From: Membranipora membranacea
Lineage: Eukaryota; Bryozoa; Gymnolaemata; Cheilostomatida; Membraniporidae
Length of the DNA: 64,000 nucleotides
Reading direction: 5' to 3'
Assembly: GCA_914767715.1 (NCBI GenBank)
Contig: OU612067.1
Span: forward strand, 29,300,162 to 29,364,161
Below the pieces are notes generated by a model. It was not told the DNA's origin. It ran no database searches and worked only from the letters and a program-made list of their open reading frames with translations. Numbering within the stretch: position 1 is the first letter of the stretch; every line of letters starts with the position of its first letter. The translations under genes were made by a program, and so were the position numbers. Of the stretch, positions 35,861 through 48,070 are shown one piece after another.

Positions 35861-36726
35861 TGTATTGGGATGAGACCACTTGATTGACAAAACATACAGC
35901 AGTGGCCATCAATATGCAATTTTATTACTTAGCACTCATAGTTCACATAACCATGTTACTTTTTATCCAATTAACTTGTTTTTGTTCACTATTTGGTTGA
36001 CTAATATTACCGACAGCGGTACACATTTTATGTCTTTTATTCCCATTTTGGGCATGAATCATCTTTAATCTTCTATGCCATTGTTTTGATCAACAGTTTT
36101 GCTTGAGAGTTCCAACCGACAAGCAGCATTCTCTCTGATCTGAATAGAATCTTATATTTCTGCTGTAAATACACGACAATGTTATCTATATTTTACTGGC
36201 ATTATACAGGGCCTTGGAGCCAAGTTTCTTTAACTTACTACAGAAATAATGTAAGCACATTCTATTATAGCGTCATTATTGTTTTTACTTGAACTTAATC
36301 TTGTTCTTGGGATGTCGGAGTTACAGTATTTAGTACTGGTTCTTTCTCGGTTGGTTAAATCGGCTCATAAATGTGACTTAGCAGTAATAATTAGTTGTAT
36401 CATTATTATAATTATTATTCCTTGCAGATATATACAACGTATCAAGATAATATGTAGAAGTATCTGGCTACGTGCCATATCCGGCAGTAGTTTAAATGTA
36501 AGTTCAGATAATTTTATTGCTTTTATGAACTGAAATTAAAATCTGTTTAAAAATGTTGAATTGTAAATTTTCAGATCATGGTTATAAATTGTCATAGATT
36601 TCTATTTAAATTTCTTGCTTTTAGTTGTCTTCATTGTCATAATTTTAGCACGATACAGTAATAAATGTCGAAGAGTTTAGTACTGGTCCGTTGATTCCCA
36701 CCGCCTGTTGGTACTATGCCAATACA
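35861..36726. mobile_element. Solo-LTR-like insertion at a splice donor
   Basis: The 866-bp insert begins TGTATTGG and ends CCAATACA (perfect 8-bp inverted ends, TG...CA) and is flanked by a 5-bp duplication GTAAG (35856-35860 and 36727-36731). TG/CA ends and a 5-bp duplication fit a solo LTR of a retrotransposon; there are no internal domains. The duplicated bases are the splice-donor core of pentraxin exon 1, and the intron sequence resumes as 'taactcatt' at 36732. Confidence 0.75.
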
Positions 36727-36731
36727 GTAAG

Positions 36732-36860
36732 TAACTCATTACCTTTTGTTTTGGAGCCAAATTCATCGACTCTTTCTATCACCGTATTTTTATTTACTTA
36801 TCTTAGAATATTCATACTTAATTGTTTGCTTGTTTGCTTGGTTTTTTTTTTTGTGAATGG
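36732..36860 (+). repeat. Remnant of pentraxin intron 1 (copy F)
   Basis: 'gtaactcatt...ttggagccaaattcatcga' matches copies B (16966-17090) and C (25236-25340). Homology then stops and the inverted flank of the minus-strand gene begins near 36930. Confidence 0.75.
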
Positions 36861-36929
36861 TATACGCAAGGATGGAAAAGGATGGCATTAATTTCTAACA
36901 CATATCTCATTGCTAATTTACTACCAGCC

Positions 36930-37770
36930 AGTTTCAAATCCAACTGCACAACTTGAGTTGATCAAGTTTGATTGAATTTGCAGGCATCTTAGAGGTGCTC
37001 CCTGTTTCGGAAAGCAGCTGAAAAAAATAGATCATCACTGCAGTTTGTAGTGCCCTTGGTATCAGAGAGAGGTGGTAACTAGAAAGAATGAATGCTGGTA
37101 ATGCAATGAGTAGCAAGTTGGACTTCAATGAATAGAGTGGAGTTTTGCCCTTTGTAAAAGTAAGTGGACAACTCCTAAGAAAAACAAAACCTCAAGCGTC
37201 AGCAAAATGATCATAGAAAACACAATATTGGAATAACGCAGCACGTTACATTTTTGATAGGCAATAAAAAATACAGTCATTGCTTTTTTATATCAGGGTA
37301 CTTCACAAAGACAAAAGATTGAAACTTGTAAAGTAAAGTAAAGTATTAAAAATTAAAAACTCGATAGTTAGTTTTTGAAATAAAAGATATTACATTAAAG
37401 TTTTGAATTTTCGGATTTTCTTGTTGACTCTAAGATATCCATTGTTGACATCTAAAACAGGAAAATAAGGGAATTCCCGATATCGTCCGTGTAATGATTG
37501 TCAATGTGTCACTTGCATGATTTTTTGATCTGCAACAAACTGGCGATTCATACGAAAATCTGACAACTCACAGCAGGTTCTAACCTTTATTATATATACA
37601 ATAAGTTCCATTCCGCAGCATGGAGTAATCATGTGACTTCATGCTAACCGTTATACTCTGTACTGGATCATGAACGGTCTGATCAAAATACACTAATTTA
37701 AACAATCATATCTGACCCGTCTCGCCCTGCCTAGGGTTATTCACCTACCTTTTACGCTGGTACAGGTGTT
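36930..37770 (-). repeat. 3' flank of the minus-strand pentraxin gene
   Basis: Read in reverse it matches 20537-21260: 'aggtgaataaccctag', 'gatatcc...gagtcaac', 'gataccaagggcactac'. It includes the presumed 3' UTR. Confidence 0.75.
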
Positions 37771-40700
37771 TTAGGTTCTACGACACTCAAATGCACTACA
37801 TTCCTCCATTTCCTGTGTACCGACAATCTCAAACTCATCAAAACTTTTCAGGTTTCCCTTCTCACCACACTCTGTTCTTAACACCTCAGCGTTACTGGCT
37901 GCACTATCCCAGATCTGGAAATCTGCTACTAGACCTGGCATCATCTGAGCAGGATCAAGGCTACCTCCTGGTTAAAAAAGATACAAAAACGTTAGAGCAA
38001 ATAATTTGTGTAGCAAGCTTTGTTCATCTCTTGCTATTACATTCTCTGGGCATCTTTTTTATATAATAATCTACTTTATTTAGGCTGATTGTGTTATAGG
38101 GTATAACATATGAGACCACACATAAATAATAAAGAAACAAGAAAATCAAGGCAATAATATGTTATTATCTAAGAACATTGTTCAATGAATTATATGATTC
38201 AACTCGATATTTGATGAACTAGAATGTGTAGGCTCGTTTGCTTAAACTATGTTGTGAATCTTAGATACTAGTAATTCTCTTACCTGGAGTATCCTGCTCA
38301 TTGAGGATGGTGATAGAGGTGCCTGCTGGAAGAGAGTTATTACCAGAATCACCAACTTCTGCTACCAGCTCTAATTCTCCAGGAGAAGTTTTATCATAAA
38401 ACCACTACTCAAAACAAAACACCAGTATATATAGCGGGCAGATTCATTTATGAATAATGGTGTAAACAAACTGAAAGAGGTTGCAACCTCAGCAGATCCT
38501 CAAAGAGTTTATTTTATATACACATCAATCCTCTGTGGATCAGCTGGGGCTTATATATTAGTAATGTTGAGTAGTGCAAACTACTCTGCACTCTAAGCGT
38601 ATTTTGACCATAAGGAGTGTCACAGGTTCAACTGTCCAACTCTGTTTTGATCACAAATTCAAGCTAGGAAAAACGAGAATTGATTTGATGCCATGTTCAA
38701 TCATTTTGTTCAGCACCCTGTTCCACAAACCACAAGCGAAGCTTGTCAAAAGAAGCTAGCAAAATGGTATCTGAGCCTATAACAAGGCTAAATATTTTCT
38801 CATACCTTCATGTATTCATTACTCTTCCACACAATACAATGCCGGTGGGGTTCAGTAAATGCTTCCAGGTTTTCGGTGATCAGATTCTCAGGTGATTCTC
38901 TATACATTCCTAATGTCCCACTGACTATACCAACGATCCAGGTATTGTGATTTTCTAAAAACATAAAACATAACACTAATACCCTGACTCATTCCTGATA
39001 GGTTTGACAGAACTTTGTTGTTCACTTCACACTTGGAAATTTTCTGTGTTATACCAGGATGATTTTATTCTCAGATGATTCCCTTAACATGCCGAATTTC
39101 CCATCGGCTATACCAATGATCCAGATGTTTGAATCAACTATAAACATAAATAACTATACACTGGTTCGTTCCTGAGAGGTTTAACAAATCTTTATTGTTT
39201 ATTTTACACCTGAAACTTTTCCTTGTAATTCATACAAGAAGATGGGAGGTTAAGCAATCCTGGACGTTTCCATGTATAGCTGGCCCAGGTCAACCATATA
39301 TCAAAAGTAGATGTTCTCTTCTTTAAAAACTTAGAGAGTTCTTCAAATTCAATAACTGGGAACCGCTGAAGCAATACACTTTATTGTCTTTGGTTGGATT
39401 TTTTATTAAAAAGTTTTGAATTGTTCAAAAAAACATTCTGAAGTTTACATAATATGTTATACCCCTAGGATTCAAATGGTACTACCACTTTGCAATTGCA
39501 AACCCCTAACAATACCCTAATAGCTGTGGTGCTATCAGTTTTCATATTTACACACTGATGCCCAGAGGTGAATTAATTTATGAGTTAAAAAAATCAACAA
39601 CATAGCGGTAACCAGCAGAAATCAATTGCATATCGTGTGAATAGCAAAACTTGTCATAAGAGTCTATGGGTACCTCTTAAACCATGTTGAATATTTCATG
39701 CAATCTTCATGTAGTGCCCAAAGATCAGCATTTGAGTGTCTATCAGTGAAACAAAGTAGTAAGGCACTTTTTATATTTGGTTTTACAGAAACAACCCTAT
39801 GTTTGTATGATGGGTTAGACAGACAAAAGGAATAAATTTGGCAAACATTTCAAACACGACAAAATAGATTTTAAAGGGAACAGGGTGGCTGTATAAACTG
39901 ATTTTAAATATTATGCTGTTACGTAAAGAGATATTAAATTAAATGATAAATATTGGTGGGTAAGAAATTGTTTTCAGAAAAGCTTGAGATTGGACAACTC
40001 CTATTCCCTGCCTCCCCCCCCCCAACTAAGCCTGTAAGGTCAAATTAAAGCCAATGTGTATATAAGATGTGATTTGATGGCACAATTGTTTGGAAATCTT
40101 ACCTCCGGTGGCCCCGCTCAGTATCCAAGCCTGTTTTTTTGGGTTGGTAGCAGCTTGTAGTGGGCCCTGTGCATTTGGTCCATAGAAGAAGCAAAACGTT
40201 AACTCTGTCTGGTCAGTTGGAATAGTTGCCCGAAGATAGTTTCGAACGTTCATCTGGTCCCATTGTCCTTCCAGTGCTTCAGAGAGAAATTATCAGCAGG
40301 TATAAGTAATGTAAAAGCAGGAAATTTCTCAACGTTGGTAAATTTCAAAATTGATTATTACAAAAGCGAAGGATAATCTGTTTTCTGTGTATACATTTGT
40401 TGTGTACGAATTTGTTTTGTTTATATATTGACATTTTTCCAATTTCATGCAATTGTATTCATTCAAAAAAATAATAAATTGAGTGATAGCTACAGACCCA
40501 TTCTAAATTTGTTGTACATTGGGAAAATATACAGATGTTTCACTGTTTGCTAGATCTGTAACCTTATTATCCAGTAATTAAACTTACCATCACATGTAGA
40601 CGGCTCGACACATGTGCAAGTAGGGTACACTAAAAGTAATAAACAATATTTTAACTATCAATGGAGGCAGCTCAAAGTAATGTGGAAAGCTTTATCTATA

Positions 40701-41293
40701 TAACAGTAGATACTTGGTGACATATTACTATCATTTATGAAGAAATTAAAACTGAAAAAGATGTTCTGTTTCAGCTAAAGCATTTTCCTGCATGAAATTT
40801 GGTGATTTTGAGACTGGCAAAGTGTTACGCTACCCATAAAGTTATGGAATTGTTTTTTCCTTTGAATCGATTTAGCAGCAGGTGCAAAATACAAAGACAC
40901 AAACAGAAAGTAACAAGTTTGGGTTCTATGTCTGTAGATATCACATATTTGATACACTTTTGTTATTATATATTTTCTTACCTACAGCTGTAGAGAGTGA
41001 TATCAAAGATAACAGCACAAAACTGAGAGCTACACTGAGTTTCATCTTAAAATACCAGATTAAGGTGACATGAAATGGCCATAATTACCATCAGTTCTAA
41101 TTTAAACATGTTAAATGTTTTTGATCAACAAATTAGAGTAATCACGAGCAAACAAACAAACATGGATATTTTACAACTCAGGTACTTACAATAAAGCTTG
41201 TATAACAAAAAAATAAATAAACTTATAATATGGTCTTAGAAAGAGATGATGAATCTGGCTCCAAAAACAAAAAGCTGATGAGTTACTTACCAT
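37771..41293 (-). CDS. Secreted pentraxin-like lectin, intact (copy D)
   Basis: Minus-strand exons: 41293-41291 (ATG), 41045-40982, 40629-40588, 40276-40103, 38954-38806, 38404-38284, 37967-37771. All boundaries are GT-AG and phases agree, giving 249 aa. The protein has a signal peptide (KLSVALSFVLLSLISLSTAV), the Cys-rich spacer YPTCTCVEPSTCDA, Cys in TFCFFYGP and RHCIVWK, the EQD calcium motif in NEQDTPG, then GGSLDPAQMM and VADFQIWD. It ends AFECRRT like copy B, and exons 6 and 7 are nearly identical to copy B. Exon 4 starts with a shifted acceptor (CTGAAG/CACTGG), changing KVKGQ to LEGQ. Its exon 5 differs most. It faces copy B across 17 kb. A partial extra exon 5 lies in the preceding intron (39137-39061). 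Confidence 0.87.
39061..39137 (-). pseudogene. Truncated duplicate of exon 5 in copy D
   Basis: After acceptor TTTATAG the frame reads DSNIWIIGIADGKFGMLRES and then SENKI, similar to the real exon 5 (NHNTWIVGIVSGTLGMYRESPEN). The similarity then breaks into intron-like 'atcctggtataacacag', the same sequence that precedes the true exon in copies B and D. It has no splice donor at the proper place, so it is a partial tandem duplication of acceptor plus exon start. Confidence 0.8.
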
Positions 41294-41351
41294 GATCCCT
41301 AAGTCTTCTCTTGTCTTAAGAAATATGCATAAGTGGTCTAATATCATCTGC

Positions 41352-41358
41352 TTATATA
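41352..41358 (-). promoter_or_regulatory. TATA box of copy D
   Basis: TATATAA on the minus strand, 59 bases from the exon-1 ATG, inside the conserved upstream flank shared with copy B. Confidence 0.7.
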
Positions 41359-41369
41359 CTAGTCTAGTG

Positions 41370-43055
41370 GTCACCAATACCAATCACCAACGAATACGAT
41401 GCTGGTAGTTCAACAGACACCACCTTTGTTGGCTTGACCAAATGACGCACACGGCGTTGTAACGAGTGGGTAGCAAGACGGGGGTGATACCAGCAAAGTC
41501 TGTCCCAGCATTAATCACAGAACAAATTCTCACTTGACTTAGCTGACAATTTTCAGTGGAGCAGATGTCTGTCTTCAGTCCTCAATGCTCAGTGGCCCAA
41601 CTCTGTCCTCAGTCTGCACAAACCTGTATCCTCAAACTAGGATAAAGCTAAGCAGGCACGAGGTTTGAATCAAAATCTACATCAAACAAATGATCCCCTA
41701 TAATCACAGCACTGCCAGCGCTTATGTTCAAAGCAGTAAAGACTGAGAATTAAGAATCGTCTAAGAAATTGCACTAAGTATTGGTGTATTCAGATTTCAT
41801 GTGGGCACATCTCCATACTTACTACCTACCTACATGGTGCCTAAACTTCATACCACCTTTTAACCGACCTTCATGAGATTCCTGGTTATTTCATGTACAC
41901 GATTCTTGAATTCAGCGCAGGCTTAGATTTCCCAAAATGCCTGACTGTGTATAGGATTTTTGTCACGCGCAATTACCCTCCCCCACCACAGAGGGAATAA
42001 AATTGTCTACCTGTCATTTAGAGTTCTTCTGCGATTCAAAACCTCTGTGTTGTGACAATCAATTTGGATGCTAGCCTACATTAATAAGCTGACAGAACAA
42101 TATTGTGTTCTGCTAGAGAGAGAGAGAGAGAGAGAGCTTATATAGTGATAGCATTTGATGACTGATACGAACGATCATTTTGTGTGTCTCTATCTGTCCT
42201 TTTAAAATTGATTGGGGTATGGGATTTATATCATCAGCAGCTAGGGTACTTTCAGTGCTAAAACTCACAATCTATGGTCGCCGGGTGGCCGTCGGGCGGT
42301 GGCGGGGGCAAAGTCATGGGGGCTCAGACTAAATCTATGGGTGTTCTATAACCGAATGCCACTACCAGCATTACATTAATTTGACGCAAAGGCTCGATTA
42401 AGGGGATTGAGGTCAAGCTCGACCATTTATCTCACATCAAAGGTGAGAACCAATAAAATGGCGACAATCTGTTGCATTGCAGAAAATATCCAGGGTATCC
42501 TGCAGTATAGCCTACAGTTAAGTGGTGTTGTTAGATCTCTCACTTCGTAGTGTGTTTTACTTTTCTATAGATATCAGTGTCATTATCATTTTCCATTTTG
42601 GCGTCCCAAAAATAATAACTAACTGAATATCAGGGCCATCATGTAGTTGCGATGTACTCGGTGTATCATATCATGTCAGCAATAAGATGGATCCCCTGCC
42701 AGCCCTAGTCTGAAACACCCAAGGATAGGTAGGATAAGTATTTCCCTCTACTTGGAACTTGTCCTCCATACATAACGACATACATAATGGAACTCTTCAA
42801 CATCTGCCCCGTCGTTTCACTATGAACTTCATGGATACTGCTCAGGTCTCTTCAACTTTTGAGGTTAAATGTGCCACATGATTGTTTTGCACTTGTCATA
42901 TTCCCTTACCATTTTCCTCTGGTCGTCAGCCATGAATAAAGGCGAACGTTTTTAATATCATAGACATCCATGTATCTACATCCAGTTAGGGAGTTACTAG
43001 CATCCCGAAAACATTTTTTGAATTACAGTGATTATGCTGATCAATTTGAGTTCAA
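41370..43055 (-). repeat. 5' flank of copy D, inverted relative to the other units
   Basis: The reverse complement matches 16560-16890 (about 41640-41370) and 13860-14060 (about 43000-42770). A (GA)n run at 42114-42136 interrupts it. Confidence 0.7.
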
Positions 43056-43059
43056 CGCC

Positions 43060-43960
43060 AGAGTAGCATCAGACCAACACATATGGTCAAAAGTAGGCTA
43101 CTGAGGATATTCAACAACGGTAGAGCAAACAGCAACAGAGAAATCCTCCTTGCTCTGTGCTCTAAACGCCAGCTTGCCGTTACCAACACCTATTTCAACC
43201 AGCATCCAGTGTACAAGGATTCATGCCGGCAGCCAAGATCTAAGCAGTTACACCTGATCGAGTTTGTCATCACCTGTCAACGAAATATCTAAGATTTCCA
43301 AAACACCAGGGCAATGAGGGACGATAACAGTAGCTCTGACTACACAATAATTGTTTCAAAAGTTAACCACAGCACTCAAAAAAGTATTACAAAAAGATCA
43401 AGTGAGAAATTAATGCTGGAAGTTAACTTGATGTAATTTCAGTCTGTGTGTTGAAAAAGGCACAATCTGAGAAATTAAAATAATGTGATCAAATGCTTGT
43501 CAAACCTGAGGGAGAGCAGTGGGATAAGTTCAAGAAAATACTGTATGAAATATCTAAATAAAAGCTGGGCCCAATCAAAAGGAAGCATAAAGATAGATTT
43601 GAAGAAAACGACACCGAACTACTTGAGCTGAATTAGCACTGCCAAATATAAACAGACACACAAAGGACCTCAACGACGATGCAGGGAGCTAAACAACCAT
43701 GGGAGGGGCTTAACTGCAAGAATTGGCTGACTTCAAAAGGCTTCTACCAGAGCATGAGAGCGATAAGGGGACCAGGAGTAAACCATCCCTCACAGCTGCG
43801 TCTATGATGGGATCAAACATTCTGCACCCAGTACAAAGTATCCATTCTACTATGTATGACCACACAAAAACCTATATTGGCCACCCACCGCCACCCACAG
43901 ATATACTGTATCAAAAACTGATGGTACCTACAAGAAGTAACCTGTTACTCCTTTTTAGCC
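43060..43960 (+). mobile_element. LINE remnant: endonuclease and linker region
   Basis: 43083-43292 encodes RIFNNGRANSNREILLALCS, then RQLAVTNTYFNQ and PRSKQLHLIEFVI, the C-terminal half of an APE-type LINE endonuclease. 43620-43830 continues with the linker ('NWLTSKGFYQSMRAI'-like, frame-broken). It is the inverted counterpart of 6480-5640. Confidence 0.8.
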
Positions 43961-44249
43961 CAACAAATTGAATAGCTAACCCGACCCTCGGCAGAAAAAC
44001 CTACAGTGTCTCACAGAGGCTGGGTTATTATTAAGAATACGCTGTATTATTATCATACAACATTTGGAACTGCCCCTGATGAGCGTGGATGAATCGAGAA
44101 ATGAGACTGTGTAATTTTAGCTAGTCTTTTCTCTTGCTGAAAGAAGCATATCTTTAGTGGATACTTCACTCTTGCAGTAAATACAGTTTAATACATGTTT
44201 AATATAAAGCTAGAGATGTGTCTAATTGGTTTAACTGATCATGACTCTG

Positions 44250-44830
44250 TGGTCCAATCTAAAGCTATCCTGAAAACAGTTTCTTACCCACCAATATGCA
44301 TCATTTAATTTAATATCTGTCTATATTTGTCTGACCAGCCCTTCATAAAAAATAGGGTTGTGTCTGTAAAACCAAATAAAAAAAGGGGTGCCTTACTACT
44401 TTGTTTAGTAGGCCTGATAGGCCTCACAATTATTACGCTGATCCTTGTGCACTACAAGATGGTTTAGTAGGTACCAATATATATATTGTCAGTATTTATT
44501 GTCAGTATTTATTGTCAGTATTTATCGCCTGAAAAGGGGTGACAAACCATTAAATTATTCTTCTGATCTCATATGATCATTTTCTCCTAGGTGTCTCTTG
44601 GGTCTTTTCTCAAGTTTTGCCATTCACAAGATATGCAATTGATTTTTGCAGCAGCATATTGATTGTTAAGCCTATTAGTGAAACAAAGTAGTAAGGCACT
44701 TCTTTTTTATATTTACAGAAACAATCCCACATTTGTATGAAGGGTTGATCAGACAAAAGGAGTAAATTATCAGACAACTCTATGACATGGTGGCTGTATC
44801 AAATCGTTTCAATAATATAATGTTATACCG
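44250..44830. repeat. Inverted pair of pentraxin intron-4 fragments
   Basis: 44680-44830 resembles copy D intron sequence at 39750-39910 in one orientation, and 44270-44410 contains the same motifs ('gtaaggcacttt...atatttggttttacaga', 'ggtgggtaagaaa') inverted. Together they form a loose palindrome with a 13-bp triplicate (attgtcagtattt, 44484-44525) between the arms. Confidence 0.6.
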
Positions 44831-44927
44831 CTATATTGATGAGTTTTTTTTTCAAATTCATATATTAATCCACCTCTGGGAATTAGTAGTATACATCTTT
44901 GTTTTTTGTTGCACCAGGAGGTGGCCT

Positions 44928-45115
44928 TGATGATGCACAGATGATGCCAGGTCTAGAGCAGATTTCCAGATCTGGGATAGTGTAGCCAATAACGCTGAGG
45001 TGTCAAGAATACCGTGTGGTGGGAGGGGAAACCTGCTGAGTTTCGAGATTGTCGATACACAGAAAATTGAGGAGGAGTGACTTTCAGTATTGTCAACCCT
45101 AAAACACCTGTATCG
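44928..45115 (+). pseudogene. Pentraxin-like relic: decayed last exon (copy E)
   Basis: After acceptor GCACCAG the frame begins GGGLDDAQMMPGL, then a one-base deletion relative to copies B and D ('ctagagcag' for 'ctagtagcag') shifts it into early termination. Further indels remove 'TECGEK' and the terminal Cys region. The upstream intron contains only fragments of pentraxin intron 4, and other exons are missing. Confidence 0.85.
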
Positions 45116-45187
45116 GCATGAAAAGTAGGTGAATCACCACTGGGCGGAGCGTAACAGGTTATAGGCTAAAAGCAGCCTAAATAAAGA

Positions 45188-46990
45188 TGGCATGGAAAAT
45201 TTTTGATGGCAGGAAATAAACAGGCATTTCTAGGGTAAAAAAGCGTGCTGAGTTCAAAAATGAGGGTGTACCCAGTTGTAGTGGTCATCATCAGCGGCAG
45301 CAAGGCAGTATATGGCAACATATCCCAAACTTTTCACAAAACTGCTTTTAGTTGGTGAAAATTGTTGTATTTGATACAAACAACAAAGAACAAGAATATA
45401 TATGTTTCTAGGGTAAAAAGTGTCCTGAATCCAAAAATGCTTTTGAAAATTGTAGAGTTTATAAAGTCAATAAACAACAAACGGAATATGTATGTTTCTA
45501 GGGTAAAAAGCATGCTGAATCCAAAAATGAGTGTGTACCCAGTTGAAGTGGTCATTGTCAGTGGCAGCGCAGCAGTGTATGGCAGCATATCACAAATTTC
45601 TCACAAAATTGCTTCTAGTTAGTAAAAATTGTTTGATACAGTCAACAGCGACAAAGATTAAAGATAGTTCATAAATACTGACTAAATGAGAATTTCGTTT
45701 GCAGGAACGTAAATAAGTTTCCTCACTGATATTAGATTCGAATGTGGCTTTGCAATGCTAACTGATTGTTGAAAGCGACAATTTTTTCAACCTTCATGAT
45801 ATGTCAGCTTCGCATTATGAGGAAATGCGGCCTTATTATTGAATTCAGCACGTTTGTATTACTCTAGGAACACCTTTTATTGAAACTCTTAACATATCAC
45901 GTATTAAAAACGATTTTTTTTAAGAAAAATTGAGGATATGATGCTGCGCTGCTGCTAACATGGTCGTTCCAACTGGGTGCACACTCGTTTATGGATTCAG
46001 CACGTTGTCTTACCTTAGAAACACCCCTTTTCTAAACTCTTAATAATTCAGATTTAAGAAAAATGGCGATATGCTGCCGTGCTGCCGCTGTCATCATTGC
46101 TTCAACTGAGACACTCTTATTTTTTTATTCAGAATGTTGTTTTATCCTAGAAAAAACTTTTTATGAAACGCCTAACATATCACTTATTAAAAGCGCTTTT
46201 GAGCAAAATTGTGTATATGCTGCGGCGCTGCCGCTGACCGCCACAACTGGGTACCCTCTCATTTTTGGAGTCAGCATTTTGGTATACCTATACACTACAT
46301 TTTTGAACTTTTAAAATTTCACCTATTAAAAATGACTGAGAAAAACTTTGGATATGCTGCCGCGCTGCCGCTACGTCATCGCTACAACTGGGTACACTCT
46401 TAGTTTTTGATTCAGTACATTGTTTTGCCCTAAAAACACATTAAAAGTGATTGATTTCAGATTCTGACAGTAAGGCAGTCTTTGTTGAACTCTTTACTCG
46501 TGTGTTGCGCAAAAAAACTTTAGCTACTAGATGACAAAAGTGGCAATTGAAACATCAAATATGTAGTTTGCAATAAGCCCGAGATAGTGGTCTTAGACCA
46601 TTCAATATTTTACTAGCCTCATAAAAAGTTTGACATCATTCGATTGAAATTTCAATTTGAGCTGATCTAACTTGAGCAGACTTTCGTATGTTTACGTGGT
46701 AAATAAATTGGCATGTCAACAAACTCCCTACAATGCAGTTTCAACCCGGAATTCCCTGAGGGTCAGAACATTTTTCATATGATTTATTACATTATCATAC
46801 TGTTCATTGGTTAGATTGAACAAATAGGTCAGAGTTGTGTCCCATACATATTATGTGAAAATAAAACACCTTCTAATTTCTAAATATGACCACTACAACT
46901 GGGTACACCCGATGAATTTTACAGAACATACACCAATGTAGTATAAAGCACGATCGGTATCCTGCCATCAAATATTGTTCGTGCCATAAC
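45188..46990. mobile_element. Foldback-type element with subrepeat arrays in opposite orientation
   Basis: The outer arms 'gatggcatgg...tttgatggcagga' (45198-45228) and the inverted 'cctgccatcaaatattg...gtgccat' (46956-46986) bound an array. On the left, copies of 'tttctagggtaaaaag...tgaatccaaaaatg...gtacccagtt' occur at about 45226, 45405 and 45497. On the right, at least four inverted copies occur between 45950 and 46440, plus one near 46885. Such nested inverted arrays are typical of foldback elements. No coding capacity is seen. Confidence 0.65.
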
Positions 46991-47734
46991 AACTTATGCT
47001 ATAGCTCCTTCCGGCCTATTAGGGTTGAATGTGAAAATAAATACTGTAGAATGGGTTTTAAATACGCTGTAATATTTAACGTTTTTGTGCCAAAAATGGT
47101 TCTTAAGATTTTAACGAAAATATTATTTAACTATTGACTTGGCTTCATCAACTAATTTTTACTATTGACCTGACCTCAACAATTTATTTCTACTAGGTTT
47201 TCATATTGCTTGATAACTACAAGCAGATCCCACCCTCCCTGGCACCAGGGAGTTATCCCAAACTCCCTGCTGATACAAGCACAAAACAGCTGCTGCTCGC
47301 AAAAATTATGTGCTCATGTCAGGAGGGTAGACAACTGCCAATCCTATGAGTATTTGGTACTATACAACAATAATCCTATGATAATTAATCATAAATATAC
47401 CAGTGTGAGAGCAAGCAACTCCCTGACATTAAATATATGTTTTCAAGAATGATTACATTATTGGCTTTTATTTTAACTATTCTATTGAGGTCGTTAATGT
47501 CGTTAACAAATATGTCGTTAATGAAACCCATTCTACAGTATAGTTTGGTCAGACCTTATATGGCCGGCATGGGATATTAACGATTAGTATGAAGTCACAT
47601 AATATATCCACGCTACAGAATGAAAATTGAGTATAAATAATAAGGATACTTATTCTTATGTTTTGCCTGCCTTGATCCAGGGAGTTGAGATCCAAACTCC
47701 CTGCTTTATCCATCTGCATACGTTTGTTTTGTTG
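46991..47734. other. Non-coding with hairpins of the AACTCCCTG family
   Basis: At 47230-47275 and 47678-47704 the motif 'cagggagtt' is followed shortly by its complement 'aactccctg'. A third example is at 63292-63345. No gene is supported. Confidence 0.5.
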
Positions 47735-48070
47735 TTATTGGGAGTTGTCCACTTACTTTGACAAAGGGCATAACTCCACTTTCTTCAATGAAGTTCAGTG
47801 CATGTTCTCCTTTGACCTAGATCGATCCATCCCTTTCTGGTACCAGAGGCACTACCTACTGCATTGATTTTCCTTTTTGTTGGCTGTCTACCGAAAGAGC
47901 GTTGGCAAATTGCTGGAAAATTCAATCCAACTTGATCAAGGGTTGCAGAGAGATTTGAGTAAGCACAATTACATAAGTAATAAAAAAAAGCTAGCCTTTT
48001 CCATCCTGGCGTACCAGTCACACTAAATCCTCCACTTGCACGACTAAAGAACGACTGTAATAGCCGCAGT
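47735..48070 (+). repeat. Pentraxin 3'-flank fragment (probably of copy E)
   Basis: 'gggagttgtccacttactttgacaaagggcataactcc' and 'ggcactacctactgcattgat' match the flanks of copies B (20975-21180) and C (28700-28910). If it belongs to copy E, the foldback element inserted between that exon and its flank. Confidence 0.7.

Noticed and set aside
36194-36725. Three exon-like pieces with AG/GT borders inside the solo-LTR-like insert
   Set aside because: Reading phases do not agree between the pieces and no family is recognised; kept only as a remark.
45334-46403. Open frames with repeated 'TTTGYTLIFG' and 'AAALPL' peptides
   Set aside because: They follow the subrepeats of the foldback element and change frame between repeats.
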